The notes beneath the pieces are model-generated. The model worked only from the letters and a program-made list of their open reading frames with translations, made no database searches and was not told the DNA's origin. The position numbers and the translations under genes are program-made. From NCBI RefSeq assembly GCF_001899075.1, contig NZ_MKVA01000002.1:144765-208764 (forward strand): a stretch of DNA of 64,000 nucleotides, written 5' to 3'. How positions within the stretch are numbered: position 1 is the first letter of the stretch; every line of letters starts with the position of its first letter. Positions 35,538 to 45,235 of the stretch are shown one piece after another. This DNA is from Devosia sp. 67-54 (GTDB lineage Bacteria; Pseudomonadota; Alphaproteobacteria; Rhizobiales; Devosiaceae).

Positions 35538-36818
35538 CTAGCTCAGCGACGCCTTGAGGCGGGCAAACGAGTCATTGAGCTCGGCGTCGGCCTGCTTGCA
35601 GGCATCGGGGATCGACATCTCGTCCGCCATGATGGCGGTGTAGTAGCGGATGAAGATCTTCTCGACTTCCTGGAAGTTGGCAGGCGACGGCACGGCCTTG
35701 GTGTGCGGCAGCGTCTGGTAGAACAGCGGGGCGCTCGGCGGGAAGGCCAGGTACTCCGGCAGTTCGGCCGCGGCCTTCGAGCCGGGCACCGAGCTGCCGG
35801 ACTTCGCGACGTCGGCTTCCGCCTCCGGGCCGGTGAGTTCGGCCACCATCGCCTGTACGGCGTCCATGTTCTGCGCGCCCTTGGCGATGCCGATGGCGCC
35901 GAAACCCACCACGGTGTAGTCGTTGACCTTGGTCGGTGGGATCGCCACGTCCGAATTGAGCTTGGCGTTGCGGATGTTGGGAATGACCCAGTGGCCGCGG
36001 TTGATCATCGACACCTGGCCGGCAAGGTACTGGTTGTCCATCGTGTCGGTGCCCGGGATCGGGGCCGAGCCGTCGACGTGGATAATGTCGTGCAGGAATT
36101 GCAGCGACTCCGCCACCCTGGGGTCGAGCATGTTCGACGCGGTCCAGTCGTCGTTCAGCGCGCCCGTGCCGTTCGAGAACAACCAGGGCTGGATGAAGAA
36201 GTTCTGGTTGGGAACCTCGTAGCCCCACTGCGTCACCGTGCCCGACGAGTCCTTGATGGTGAGCTTCTTGGCGATCTCGCGGAACTCTTCCCAGGTCCAG
36301 CCGGTCTTCGGGTAGGCAATGCCCGCCTTGTCGAAGTGGTCGCGATTGTAGTGGATCATGATGTTGTTCCACGAGGTGGGAACAAAATAGGTCTTGCCCT
36401 TGTACTTGCAGTCCTCGAACAGCGCCGGCGCGAAGTCGGAATAGTTCGGGTTCTTGGCGACGAAATCGTCGATGGGCTCCATGATGTTGCGCGAGGCGAA
36501 GGTCTGGAACGTCTCGATGGCGGTGCCGTAGATATCGTGCTGGCTGTTCGAGGCGAACTCGCCCAGCACCTTGGTGACGTAGTCGCCCCAGCCGGTCGAG
36601 ATCGGATCCATGTCGACGCTCACCTGGACGTTCGGGAACTTCTTGTTGAAGCGGGCGATGGCGTTGTTGGTGTTGGCGAGATCGGCGTCGCCGCCATTCA
36701 TCAGGATGCGGATGGTGCCCGAGGCATCGGACTGCGCCACGGCGCGGCCGGCAATCCCGGACGTGGCGGCGAGCGCCGCGGTCGACAGCATGAAGCTGCG
36801 ACGGTTGAGCTTGAACAT
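35538..36818 (-). CDS. Sugar ABC transporter substrate-binding protein
   Basis: A 426-aa periplasmic binding protein of the MalE/UgpB class (family 1). A twin-arginine-like signal MFKLNRRSFMLSTAALAATS spans residues 1-30. The mature part begins with GTIRILMNGGDADLANTNN and includes FNKKFPNVQVSVDMDPI and WNNIMIHYNRDHFDKAGI, a conserved substrate-cleft segment. GGAGG lies nine bases before the ATG. First gene of the five-gene operon, transcribed away from lacI. Confidence 0.93.
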   Translation of the reverse strand: MFKLNRRSFMLSTAALAATSGIAGRAVAQSDASGTIRILMNGGDADLANTNNAIARFNKKFPNVQVSVDMDPISTGWGDYVTKVLGEFASNSQHDIYGTAIETFQTFASRNIMEPIDDFVAKNPNYSDFAPALFEDCKYKGKTYFVPTSWNNIMIHYNRDHFDKAGIAYPKTGWTWEEFREIAKKLTIKDSSGTVTQWGYEVPNQNFFIQPWLFSNGTGALNDDWTASNMLDPRVAESLQFLHDIIHVDGSAPIPGTDTMDNQYLAGQVSMINRGHWVIPNIRNAKLNSDVAIPPTKVNDYTVVGFGAIGIAKGAQNMDAVQAMVAELTGPEAEADVAKSGSSVPGSKAAAELPEYLAFPPSAPLFYQTLPHTKAVPSPANFQEVEKIFIRYYTAIMADEMSIPDACKQADAELNDSFARLKASLS

Positions 36819-36872
36819 CGGTAGTCCTCCCTGTGCGGTGAAGCGCGTTGGCCTCGTCCGGTTCCTCTCCGG

Positions 36873-36886
36873 TCGAAACGTTTCGA
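36873..36886. promoter_or_regulatory. LacI-family operator O1
   Basis: Perfect palindrome TCGAAACGTTTCGA with the central CG of LacI-family operators, 55 bases upstream of the substrate-binding protein start. It matches the second site at 36951-36964, 78 bp away, so looping between the two is possible. Confidence 0.8.
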
Positions 36887-36950
36887 GTCGACAGAGCATC
36901 TCTCTGCGAAGAGGCCGGGTCCGGGCCGCTGCACAGGCTTTTTTGCAAAC

Positions 36951-36969
36951 ACGAAACGTTTCGTATAAT
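36951..36969 (+). promoter_or_regulatory. LacI-family operator O2 overlapping the lacI promoter
   Basis: Palindrome ACGAAACGTTTCGT (36951-36964) runs into a TATAAT -10 (36964-36969) reading toward the lacI gene. Binding would block that promoter, so the regulator is probably autoregulated. Confidence 0.75.
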
Positions 36970-37001
36970 GCACGACGACAGGACCGGCGCAAGGGGGTGC
37001 G

Positions 37002-38012
37002 GTGTCGACGATCAAGGACGTGGCAAAGCGGGCGGGGGTGGCGATCTCGACGGTGTCGGCGGTGATCAACCGCTCGGCGCCGGTGAGCGAGGACACCATC
37101 GCCCGGGTCGAAGCCGCCGTTGCCGCCATCGGCTACACGCCGCACGGCGCGGCGCAGAGCCTGCGCTCGGGCCGCTCGCGGCTGATCGGGCTGGTGGTCC
37201 CCAATATCGCCAACCCGCACTTCGCCGCGGTGGCGCGCGAGGTGGAAAACGCCTGCCTCGCCGCCGGCTATACCAGCGTGGTCTATTCCACCGGGCAGGA
37301 TGCCGAGCGCGAGAGCCAGGTGCTGAAGATGATGCGCGTGCAGCGCGTCGCCGGGCTGATCGTCATCCCCACCCGCTCCGACGCCGCGCATGGCGCCGCG
37401 CTGGTCGACCAGATCCACGTTCCAACCGTGCTGCTCGACATGTATGTCGAGGGCCTGCCCTACGACGTGATCAAGACCGACAATGTCGAGGCCGGCCGGG
37501 TGGCCACCGAGCATCTGCTGTCGCTCGGGCACCGCCGTATCGGCATCATCGTCGGCATCCCCGGCCTCGCCACCAGCGACGACCGACACGCCGGCTATCG
37601 CAAGGCGTTCGAGATGCGCGGGCTCATCCCCGACCCGGCACTGGCGCTGCCCGGCGATTTCGACCAGCAGACGGCCCACGACATGGGCGCAAAGCTGCTG
37701 GGGCTGGCGCATCGGCCCACGGCGATCGTCACCATCTCCAACATGATGACCGTGGGGCTGCTGTTCGCGATCCGGGAGCGGGGCATGAAGGTGCCGGACG
37801 ATCTGTCCGTCGTCGGCATCGACGACCTCGACTTCGCCGAGCTGCTCGACCCCAAGCCGACGGCGGTGACGACGCCGATCCTCAGGATGGCCCGCCGATC
37901 GATCCACAAGCTTCTTGCGCAGCTGGGAGGAACCGCCAGCTTCGATGGCGGCTGGGAGGTGTACCAGCCGGAGCTCGTGGTGCGACAGTCGACGGCGAAG
38001 CCGAGGGACTAG
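37002..38012 (+). CDS. LacI family transcriptional regulator of the sugar operon
   Basis: A 336-aa repressor. HTH and hinge are at residues 1-60 (MSTIKDVAKRAGVAISTVSA, then GYTPHGAAQSLRSGRS), followed by a periplasmic-binding-protein-like effector domain (LIGLVVPNIANPHFAAVARE to GIDDLDFAELLDPKPTAV). It starts with GTG at 37002. It is divergent from the ABC/GH116 operon with two identical-core palindromic operators in between, so it most likely represses that operon until a sugar derived from the imported glycoside binds. Confidence 0.93.
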   Translation: MSTIKDVAKRAGVAISTVSAVINRSAPVSEDTIARVEAAVAAIGYTPHGAAQSLRSGRSRLIGLVVPNIANPHFAAVAREVENACLAAGYTSVVYSTGQDAERESQVLKMMRVQRVAGLIVIPTRSDAAHGAALVDQIHVPTVLLDMYVEGLPYDVIKTDNVEAGRVATEHLLSLGHRRIGIIVGIPGLATSDDRHAGYRKAFEMRGLIPDPALALPGDFDQQTAHDMGAKLLGLAHRPTAIVTISNMMTVGLLFAIRERGMKVPDDLSVVGIDDLDFAELLDPKPTAVTTPILRMARRSIHKLLAQLGGTASFDGGWEVYQPELVVRQSTAKPRD

Positions 38013-38073
38013 CCGGATTCACAAGGCGGCGCGGCCGCCCGGCCTGTTGGTCTGCCCTGCTGCGGCGTCCGAG

Positions 38074-38103
38074 ACCGGCCACAGCCTGTGGCCGGTTTGT
38101 GTT
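38074..38103 (+). terminator. Terminator hairpin after lacI
   Basis: Perfect 11-bp inverted repeat ACCGGCCACAG/CTGTGGCCGGT (38074-38096) followed by TTGTGTT. It lies between lacI and the convergent OmpA-like gene. Confidence 0.65.
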
Positions 38104-38112
38104 ATCGCCGAC

Positions 38113-40365
38113 TCAGCCTGCGGGGGTAATCAGCGGCGTGATGCGCCGGATCACGACGCGGCGATTGAGACGCTCGGGGCCATCCGTCTGGATCTTCAGG
38201 AAATGATCTCCGTATCCCTGCGTGGCGAGGTTCTCCGGCGGGATGTGGTAGGCCTGTGTCAGGATTTGAGCCACCGAGGCTGCACGGTCGTCCGAGAGCA
38301 CGAGGTTGCTCGCGTCGGAACCAACCGCGTCGGTGTGGCCCTCGATGAGGAAGGTCTCGGCGGGATTTTTTTGCAGCAGCGCCAACATTGCCTTGGCGAC
38401 GCTGCTCAGTTCGGCGATCTGATCGGAACCGAGCGCGGATGAGCCGGTGTCGAACGTCAGATCGCCCAGCTCCACACGCGGCATGATATCGCGCAGACGT
38501 GCGGAGCGTTCGACCTCGCTGATCGAATAGAGGCGACGGAGCGGTTCGACCGGGGGCCGGCTGAGGCACAGCTGGATCTGTGCTTCATCGGCCTGATCGG
38601 CGTCGAGGACATAGTCCGCGACGGATATCTGAAGCTGCAACGGCGGCAGATCGTCGCCCGGGTCGCGCCACCGGCCGAGGTCGGGATCGTCGTGATAGTC
38701 GTAGTCTGCGAGCACGATTTGCTGCCCGTCGGGCTCGAAGCGCGAGCGGCGCAGGATATCGCCGTCACGATCATAGATCGTCACGATGCGAACGCCGTCG
38801 GGGCGGTAGATCGTCTCGCGGTACCGTTGCATCGGCAGCTGTTCGTAGGTCGTCCTGTCGCGATCACGATCGGCGATCCGGAACTGGTCCCGACCCGAGC
38901 TGTCGACGAACAGCTGACCATTGCCGATCTGCAGCACGACGCCGATGCTGAGGCCGATCGGATTGGGTGGCGGAGACGGCTGCTGAACGATGGGTTGCGG
39001 CGCAGTGGTGTTGGTCACGTTGTTGGTGACATTGTTGGTCACGTTCTTGGTAATGTTGTTCGTGACATTGTTGATGATGGTCTGCTTGACGATGGTCACA
39101 TCCGCCGGCAGCTTCACCAGACCAGCCTTGTTCGTGGTCGCTATCGGCGTGCCCGCCTGCTTTCCGACCGAGGAGGGCGCGATCGGGTGGATGGCTGCCT
39201 GTGCGGATCTGTCGCTCGGTGGCGGCGGGGGAGGCGGCGTCGCCGGAGCTCGCGCGGCTGCCTGCCCGCCGGCGGGCCCGAGCTTGCCCTGCTTGGCACT
39301 GTCGAGAAGCGGGGCGACCTGGGCCGGCGTTACCCCCTTGGGCAGGACTGGAACGACTTCCTTGAGCTGTGTGGTGGGGAGGCCCGCGGCCGGTCCGGTG
39401 CGATCCGGCGGCGTCGACGACTTGGGCTTGGCAAGCTCGTAGGCGGTGCAATCGGCCTCGGTCTTGATGCCTGCCGCGATGCAATCCGGTGCGAGCGGCG
39501 GAGCTTTGGCCGAGGGAGTGGGTTGGCTCGACGGTGCCGTGGACGCGGACGCGGCGCTGGGCGCCTTACGCTTTGCCTTCTCCATCATCAGCAGGGCGTC
39601 GCAGTCCGCCTGGGACTTGAGGCCGGCGGCGATGCAGTCTTTCGCGAGTGCCCGAGCAGGTGCCTCCGGCTTTGCGATGGACGCCGGGCCCGGAATAGCA
39701 GGAGGCACCTTCTCCCTCCTCTTCTCCGCGGCATGCAGGGCGTCGCAGTCCGCCTGAGTTTTCAATCCGGCGTCCAGGCAGTCCCTGGACAGCAGAGAGG
39801 CCGGCTTCGTGGTGTCAGGCTTCACGCCCGACGGCATTCCATGAGAAGGGCTTTGCTTGGATGTGTTGGGCTGTTCGGGAACGACGGGCTTGACCGATGT
39901 CATGTGACTGGCGTGAAAGGTGTCGCACGCCTCTTGGGTGGCGATCCCGGCCGCGAGGCAGTCTTTTGCCAAGTGCTCCCTGGGCGGCTTGCCATCCGTC
40001 GGGCTTGCCGCAGGAGAGGTCGAACCTGGTGCGTTTTGCTTCAGCGGCGATGTAGACGCTCGCTGCCTCGCCTTTTCGGCGGCCTCGTATGCGTCACAGT
40101 TTGCCTGCGTCGTGATGCCGGCATCGATGCACGCCTTTGCAAGCGGCGAGGGCCCAGCTGCCGGCCCCTTCTGCTCACCCTTGGCTTTATGGTCGGTCTT
40201 GCCGAGCTTTTTCAGAAGAGCGTCGCAGTCTGCCGGTGTCGTGATCCTGGCATCGACGCACGCCTGCGCGAGCTTGGGCGGCGCATCCTCCGCAAACGAG
40301 GAGGTAGGCCAGCAAAGGCCCAAGCCAAGGAGCAAGAGCGCGGACAGCCAAGAGCGAGCAAGCAT
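38113..40365 (-). CDS. OmpA-family envelope protein with six cysteine-pair repeats
   Basis: A 750-aa exported protein. The signal peptide is residues 1-25 (MLARSWLSALLLLGLGLC...). Six repeats of about 25 residues follow, pattern L-A-x-x-C-I-x-A-G-I-x-T-x-A-D-C-D-A-L (for example LAKDCIAAGLKSQADCDALL), separated by Pro/Ser/Lys-rich linkers. Then come a poly-Pro stretch, an Asn/Val/Thr segment (NNVTNN repeats, about residues 430-455), and a C-terminal OmpA peptidoglycan-binding domain (LTFDTGSSALGSDQIAELSS, EGHTDAVGSDASNLVLSDDR, LNRRVVIRR). The OmpA domain should anchor it to peptidoglycan. The repeats hold two Cys each, suggesting six disulfide-bonded knots; their role is unknown. Same-strand neighbours are unrelated. 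Confidence 0.85.
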   Translation of the reverse strand: MLARSWLSALLLLGLGLCWPTSSFAEDAPPKLAQACVDARITTPADCDALLKKLGKTDHKAKGEQKGPAAGPSPLAKACIDAGITTQANCDAYEAAEKARQRASTSPLKQNAPGSTSPAASPTDGKPPREHLAKDCLAAGIATQEACDTFHASHMTSVKPVVPEQPNTSKQSPSHGMPSGVKPDTTKPASLLSRDCLDAGLKTQADCDALHAAEKRREKVPPAIPGPASIAKPEAPARALAKDCIAAGLKSQADCDALLMMEKAKRKAPSAASASTAPSSQPTPSAKAPPLAPDCIAAGIKTEADCTAYELAKPKSSTPPDRTGPAAGLPTTQLKEVVPVLPKGVTPAQVAPLLDSAKQGKLGPAGGQAAARAPATPPPPPPPSDRSAQAAIHPIAPSSVGKQAGTPIATTNKAGLVKLPADVTIVKQTIINNVTNNITKNVTNNVTNNVTNTTAPQPIVQQPSPPPNPIGLSIGVVLQIGNGQLFVDSSGRDQFRIADRDRDRTTYEQLPMQRYRETIYRPDGVRIVTIYDRDGDILRRSRFEPDGQQIVLADYDYHDDPDLGRWRDPGDDLPPLQLQISVADYVLDADQADEAQIQLCLSRPPVEPLRRLYSISEVERSARLRDIMPRVELGDLTFDTGSSALGSDQIAELSSVAKAMLALLQKNPAETFLIEGHTDAVGSDASNLVLSDDRAASVAQILTQAYHIPPENLATQGYGDHFLKIQTDGPERLNRRVVIRRITPLITPAG

Positions 40366-40581
40366 TCGTGTCTCCCGTCAGGGATCGCAGTGCGATCGAC
40401 CGGCGGCACGGAACTCCACGATTGAGGCGAAGTTGCCATACTCCGCTATACATCGGTGTAAGGTTCACGACGGCTACAGGATCAGGTTGGCACTTGGTAT
40501 CTAAAGGGTTGAGGGAGCGCGCGCAACGCTATTCGGCGTTCTTCTCAAGCGAGCTGCCGACTAGCGCACCGTGCCTAGAAA

Positions 40582-41679
40582 TTAGTCCCAGTTCAGCGCG
40601 CCGCCGTTCTGGTATTCGATCACGCGCGTCTCGAAGAAGTTCTTTTCCTTCTTCAGATCCATCGCTTCGCTCATCCAGGGGAATGGGTTCTCGGTCTCGG
40701 CGAACACCGGCGCGAGGCCGAGTTGGGCGCAGCGGCGGTTGGCGATGAAATGCATGTATTGCTCGCAGAGCGCGGCGTTGAGGCCGAGGAAGCCTTTCGG
40801 CATGGTGTCGCGGCCATAGGCGGCCTCGAGCTCGGCTGCCTGCTTGATCATGCCACGAACTTCTGTCTGGAAATCGCTGGTCCAGACATGCGGGTTTTCA
40901 GCCTTGATCTGGTTAATCACATCGATGCCAAAATTGAGGTGGATGCTTTCGTCGCGCAGGATGTACTGGTACTGCTCGGCAATGCCGACCATCTTGTTGC
41001 GGCGGCCGAGCGACAGGATCTGCGCAAAGCCGGTGTAGAACCACATTCCCTCGAAGATCACGTAGAAGGCGACGAGGTCGCGCACGAAGGCGCGGTCGGT
41101 GTCCGGCGTGCCGGTGGTGAAGTCGGGGTCGTCGAGATGCTGCGTGAAGTTCAGCGCCCACGCCGCCTTGTCGGTGATCGACGGCACTTCGCGGTACATG
41201 TTGAACAGTTCGCCTTCGTTGAGGCCCAGGCTTTCGACGATGTACTGGAAGGTGTGAGTATGCACCGCCTCCTCGAACGCCTGCCGCAACAAATACTGCC
41301 GGCATTCGGGGTTGGTGAGGTGCCGGTAGATCGCCAGCACGATGTTGTTGGCCACAAGGCTTTCGGAGGCGGCGAAGAAGCCGAGGTTGCGCTTGAGCGT
41401 ATGACGCTCGTCCTCGGTGAGGCCGTCCTTGCTCTTCCACAGCGCGATGTCGGCCTGCATCGAGACCTCGGTCGGCATCCAGTGGTTGTTGCAGCCGTTG
41501 AGGTACTTCTCCCACGCCCATTTGTATTTGAGCGGCAGGAGCTGGTTCACATCGGCGCGACAGTTGATCATCGCCTTGTCGTCGACCGAGACGCGGCCGC
41601 CGCTGCGGTCGATGCGGGTGTCGGTGGCGGGAATTGACGGCGTGGGTTGGCTGAGGTCCGAAGACCAGTCGAGGGACAT
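40582..41679 (-). CDS. nrdB: Class Ia ribonucleotide reductase, beta subunit
   Basis: A 365-aa R2 subunit that carries the di-iron tyrosyl radical for dNTP synthesis. Iron-ligand segments are [35 protein letters not shown] (Glu, His and the following Tyr), [14 protein letters not shown] and [15 protein letters not shown]. The C-terminal tail [20 protein letters not shown] is the usual interaction region with R1. It follows nrdA after 78 bases. Class Ia enzymes need oxygen, which fits an aerobic organism. Confidence 0.96.
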   Translation of the reverse strand: MSLDWSSDLSQPTPSIPATDTRIDRSGGRVSVDDKAMINCRADVNQLLPLKYKWAWEKYLNGCNNHWMPTEVSMQADIALWKSKDGLTEDERHTLKRNLGFFAASESLVANNIVLAIYRHLTNPECRQYLLRQAFEEAVHTHTFQYIVESLGLNEGELFNMYREVPSITDKAAWALNFTQHLDDPDFTTGTPDTDRAFVRDLVAFYVIFEGMWFYTGFAQILSLGRRNKMVGIAEQYQYILRDESIHLNFGIDVINQIKAENPHVWTSDFQTEVRGMIKQAAELEAAYGRDTMPKGFLGLNAALCEQYMHFIANRRCAQLGLAPVFAETENPFPWMSEAMDLKKEKNFFETRVIEYQNGGALNWD

Positions 41680-41757
41680 GGGGTTCTCCTTGGTGGGTAG
41701 CGGTTGGCCGAGCGAGCCTCCTCAGGCCCCGCGCGGACAGGGCGCAAAAGAAGGGCG

Positions 41758-44640
41758 TTACTGGCAGGCTTCGCAGTCCGGGTCGCCGATCAGACAGGCC
41801 TTGCCGACGATCTCGAACGGAATGACTGCCGCCGGCACGTCGCTCGTCGACGCAGCCGCCACCACCGGGGTCACCGCGACGGCGTTGAGCTTGCCATCCG
41901 TCCCCTTGAGCGTCGACTTCTCGACATGCGTCGCCGAGCGCGAGCGCAAATAATAGGTGGTCTTGAGGCCGGCCTTCCAGGCCGAACGATAAAGCTGGTC
42001 GAGCGCCTTGCCCGACGGATTGGCGAGATAGAGGTTGAGCGACTGCGCCTGGTCGATCCATTTCTGCCGGCGCGACGCGGCGGCGATCAGCCAGCTCGCA
42101 TCGAGCTCGAAGGCCGTGGCGTAGATCGCCTTGAGGTCGGCCGGCACCCGATCGATCTGGCCGACGGAGCCGTCGAAATATTTGAGGTCGGAGATCATCA
42201 CCTCGTCCCAGAGGTTGCGCGCCTTGAGGTCGCGCACCAGCAGCGCGTTCACCACGGTGAAGTCGCCGCTCATGTTGGATTTGACATAGAGGTTCTGGTA
42301 GCCGGGCTCGATCGACTGCGACACGCCGCAGATGTTCGAGATGGTCGCCGTCGGCGCGATCGCCATGGTGTTGGAGTTGCGCATGCCGACAGTCTTGGCG
42401 CGCTGACGGAGTGTTTCCCAATCGAGGCGCTGCGTGCGGTCGACATTGAGCTCGCTGCGGGTCGCCGCCAGCATCTCGACGCTGTCGATCGGCAGCACGC
42501 CTTTGCTCCACAGCGACCCCTCGAACGAGGCGTAGGCCCCGCGCTCTTCGGCGAGGTCCGTCGAGGCCGAGATGGCGTAGTAGCTGATGGCCTCCATCGA
42601 GCTGTCGGCAAACTCGACGGCAGCGTCCGAGGCATAGGCGATGCCCTGCATCTGCAGCGCGTCGGCGAAGCCCATGAGGCCGAGGCCGACCGGACGGTGC
42701 TTTAGGTTGGACCGGCGCGCCTCGGGGATGGTGTAGAAATTGATGTCGACGACATTGTCGAGCATGCGCATCGCAACGCCGACGGTACGCTTCAGCCGCT
42801 CGAGGTCGAGCCCGTTGGCGGTGACATGGGCCGCGAGATTGATCGAGCCGAGGTTGCAGACAGCCACCTCGTCACGGCTGGTGTTGAGCGTGATCTCGGT
42901 GCAGAGGTTCGACGAGTGCACGACGCCCACATGCTGCTGCGGCGAACGGATGTTGCATGGGTCCTTGAAGGTGACCCACGGGTGTCCGGTCTCGAACAGC
43001 ATGGTCAGCATTCTGCGCCAGAGATCGACCGCACGCACGGTGCGGAACACCTTGAGGCCCCCCGCCGCCGCCTTTGCTTCATAGGCCTCGTAGGCGGCCT
43101 TGAAGGCCGGGCCGTACAGATCGTGCAGATCTGGCGTCTCGTCGGGCGAGAACAGCGTCCAGTCGGCACCCGCCTCGACGCGTTCCATGAACAGGTCGGG
43201 CACCCAGTTGGCGGTGTTCATGTCGTGGGTGCGGCGGCGGTCGTCGCCGGTATTCTTGCGAAGGTCGAGGAATTCCTCGATGTCCACGTGCCAGGTCTCG
43301 AGATAGGCGCACACCGCGCCCTTGCGCTTGCCGCCCTGGTTCACGGCGATGGCCGTGTCATTGGCGACCTTGAGAAACGGCACGACGCCCTGGCTCTCGC
43401 CATTGGTACCCTTGATGTGCGCCCCGAGGCCGCGCACCGGGGTCCAGTCATTGCCGAGACCGCCCGAATATTTGGCGAGCAGCGCGTTGTCCTTCACCGC
43501 CTTGAAGATACCGTCGAGATCGTCGGCCACGGTGGTCAGGAAGCACGACGAGAGTTGTGGGCGCAGCGTGCCCGCATTGAACAGCGTCGGCGTCGAGGCC
43601 ATGAAGTCGAAGCTCGACAGCAGATCGTAAAACTCGATGGCGCGCGCCTCGCGGTCGATCTCGCGAACGGCCAGCCCCATGGCCACGCGCATGAAGAACG
43701 CCTGCGGCAGCTCGAACACGGTCCCGCGCGAATGGAGGAAGTAGCGGTCGTAGAGGGTCTGGAGGCCGAGGTACTGGAACTGCCGATCGCGTTCCGGCTT
43801 GAGTGCCGCCGCGAGGCGGGCGATGTCGAAGCGGCCCAGTTCCGGGTCGATCAGGTCCAACTCGATGCCGCGCGCCAGGTAGTCGGGGAAATATTCCGGA
43901 TAGCGCGCCGTCATTTCGGCCTGTGTGGCCTGATCGCTGCGGCCGGCAAGGAAGGTCAACGCCTCGCGGCGCAGCTTGTCGTTGAGCAACCGGGCGGACA
44001 CGAAGGCATAGTTGGGCTCGGTCTCGACCAGCGTGCGCGTCGCCAGAATGGGCGCAAGCGCGAGTTCGTGCGGGGAGATGCCGTCATAGAGGTTGCGGCG
44101 CGTCTCGACGAGAATGGCCTCGGCCGAGGTGCCGTCCAGCCCGGCGCAGGCCTCCTCCACCACCGTGGCGAGGCGGGCTTCATCGAGCGCAGTTCCGTCC
44201 GCCATGTGGATCGCCGGCGCAGCCACAACCGGCGTGAGCTTTTCGGCGCGCGCCTTTGAACGTTCCTCGCGATACAGCACATAGGCGCGGGCGACCTTCT
44301 GGTGTTCGCCGCGCATCAGCGCCAGCTCGACCTGGTCCTGCACGTCCTCGATGTGAAACACCCGCTCGCCCTTGGCGCGTCGGGTCAGCGCAGCGACGAC
44401 CTCGCCCGTCAGCGTCTCGACGATTTCATGGACGCGGCGCGACGCGGCTGCCTTGTTGCCTTCAACGGCGAGGAACGCCCTGGTGAGCGCCACGGCGATC
44501 TTGCTTTGATCGAACGGCACGGTGCCGCCATTGCGCTTGATTATCGAGTAGCCCGGCTCGCTGCCGGAGCGGTGCGCGAGGGAGGTGGTAAGCACCGGCG
44601 CGCCGGTGTCGGAATGGACGATCTGCTGTGCTGCGGACAT
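41758..44640 (-). CDS. nrdA: Class Ia ribonucleotide reductase, alpha subunit
   Basis: A 960-aa R1 catalytic subunit. The N-terminal ATP-cone (IIKRNGGTVPFDQSKIAVAL), needed for dATP control, is followed by a second cone-like region and the barrel. Visible are STPTLFNAGTLRPQLSSCFL (redox Cys), YSGGLGNDWTPVRG, SNLCTEITLNTSRDEVAVCN (radical-site Cys and Glu) and ATISNICGVSQSIEPGYQN. The C-terminus GDPDCEACQ carries the shuttle Cys pair reduced by thioredoxin/glutaredoxin. The ATG at 44640 was preferred over the upstream TTG. Divergent from metE, with a possible NrdR box in the shared region. Confidence 0.95.
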   Translation of the reverse strand: MSAAQQIVHSDTGAPVLTTSLAHRSGSEPGYSIIKRNGGTVPFDQSKIAVALTRAFLAVEGNKAAASRRVHEIVETLTGEVVAALTRRAKGERVFHIEDVQDQVELALMRGEHQKVARAYVLYREERSKARAEKLTPVVAAPAIHMADGTALDEARLATVVEEACAGLDGTSAEAILVETRRNLYDGISPHELALAPILATRTLVETEPNYAFVSARLLNDKLRREALTFLAGRSDQATQAEMTARYPEYFPDYLARGIELDLIDPELGRFDIARLAAALKPERDRQFQYLGLQTLYDRYFLHSRGTVFELPQAFFMRVAMGLAVREIDREARAIEFYDLLSSFDFMASTPTLFNAGTLRPQLSSCFLTTVADDLDGIFKAVKDNALLAKYSGGLGNDWTPVRGLGAHIKGTNGESQGVVPFLKVANDTAIAVNQGGKRKGAVCAYLETWHVDIEEFLDLRKNTGDDRRRTHDMNTANWVPDLFMERVEAGADWTLFSPDETPDLHDLYGPAFKAAYEAYEAKAAAGGLKVFRTVRAVDLWRRMLTMLFETGHPWVTFKDPCNIRSPQQHVGVVHSSNLCTEITLNTSRDEVAVCNLGSINLAAHVTANGLDLERLKRTVGVAMRMLDNVVDINFYTIPEARRSNLKHRPVGLGLMGFADALQMQGIAYASDAAVEFADSSMEAISYYAISASTDLAEERGAYASFEGSLWSKGVLPIDSVEMLAATRSELNVDRTQRLDWETLRQRAKTVGMRNSNTMAIAPTATISNICGVSQSIEPGYQNLYVKSNMSGDFTVVNALLVRDLKARNLWDEVMISDLKYFDGSVGQIDRVPADLKAIYATAFELDASWLIAAASRRQKWIDQAQSLNLYLANPSGKALDQLYRSAWKAGLKTTYYLRSRSATHVEKSTLKGTDGKLNAVAVTPVVAAASTSDVPAAVIPFEIVGKACLIGDPDCEACQ

Positions 44641-44890
44641 GAGCCCCAAGAACCCCGTGAGTGGCAGCGGGGATTCTCGGACACGAAGGCGCAGGCGTGA
44701 CGTCAGCCGAGCGCTTTCGCGGCCAACCGGTGCACCCCGCCCGTGGACGATCTAACCTGTCGTGGCAGGTATCTGGCTGGCCGGATCGCTCCGACTTTCA
44801 CAGTTGCGGGGGCAGCGCCGGACTGGAGCGATTTGCCCGCACCGGCTTCCCTATTATCACCCGTCCTTGCGACCCGGATGACCACGACAC

Positions 44891-44905
44891 ACCACATCTA
44901 GTGGT
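44891..44905 (-). promoter_or_regulatory. Possible NrdR box upstream of nrdA
   Basis: ACCACATCTAGTGGT is a near-palindrome resembling NrdR boxes of bacterial nrd promoters. A weaker partner, GGCAGATCTTGCC, lies about 37 bp away, slightly more than the usual 31-32 bp, so the assignment is tentative. Confidence 0.35.
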
Positions 44906-44965
44906 CGTGCACGTGAGTCTCGTCAATAGGCAGATCTTGCCGCACAACGAATTTTCGCCGAACCA

Positions 44966-44991
44966 GGGATATAAAGACTTCTTTATATCCC
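44966..44991. promoter_or_regulatory. Perfect 11-bp palindromic site upstream of the metE riboswitch
   Basis: GGGATATAAAG-ACTT-CTTTATATCCC, a perfect inverted repeat in an otherwise GC-rich leader, 43 bases before the riboswitch. It resembles palindromes I recall for ArsR-family methionine-cycle regulators (SahR/SamR) near met genes in proteobacteria; this is recollection, not a search. A TTGACA follows at 44994-44999, so it probably overlaps the metE promoter. Confidence 0.5.
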
Positions 44992-45033
44992 GATTGACAC
45001 CCGGGCGGCGGTCCGGCATCGTCGGCTCGTCCA

Positions 45034-45178
45034 AGGTCCCCGCGAGGGGATAACAGGGAACTCGGTTCAGTCCGAGGCTGCCCCCGCAACTGTAAGCGGT
45101 GACGGCTGCCCATCATGCCACTGGCGGAAGCTGGGAAGGCGGGGCTGCCGGTTCGACCCGCGAGCCAGGAGACCTACC
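45034..45178 (+). ncRNA. Cobalamin (adenosylcobalamin-type) riboswitch
   Basis: All conserved elements are in order: GGTCCCC...GGGATAACAGGGAACTCGGT, GCTGCCCCCGCAACTGTAAG, CCACTGG, GGGAAGGCGGGG and the B12 box GCGAGCCAGGAGACC at about 45161-45173. It lies upstream of metE (B12-independent methionine synthase), so B12 would switch metE off in favour of a B12-dependent enzyme. The expression platform between 45180 and 45358 includes hairpins GACGAG/CTCGTC (45239-45252) and CCGGCT/AGCCGG (about 45275-45289). Confidence 0.95.
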
Positions 45179-45235
45179 TTGGAAGTGATGTGCCACTTCA
45201 TGCCGGTCGGGCGGACTGGCGAGAGGACAAAGACC

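Noticed and set aside
39000-39080. DNA-level tandem repeat near 39.0 kb
   Set aside because: It is the coding sequence of the NNVTNN repeat of the OmpA-family protein, not an intergenic repeat.
38692-40425. 577-residue plus-strand frame opposite the OmpA-like gene
   Set aside because: Composition is a reverse-frame artefact of the Cys/Pro repeats; the minus frame has a signal peptide and an OmpA domain.
41758-44649. nrdA start at 44649
   Set aside because: That codon is TTG; the ATG three codons downstream is the more likely start.
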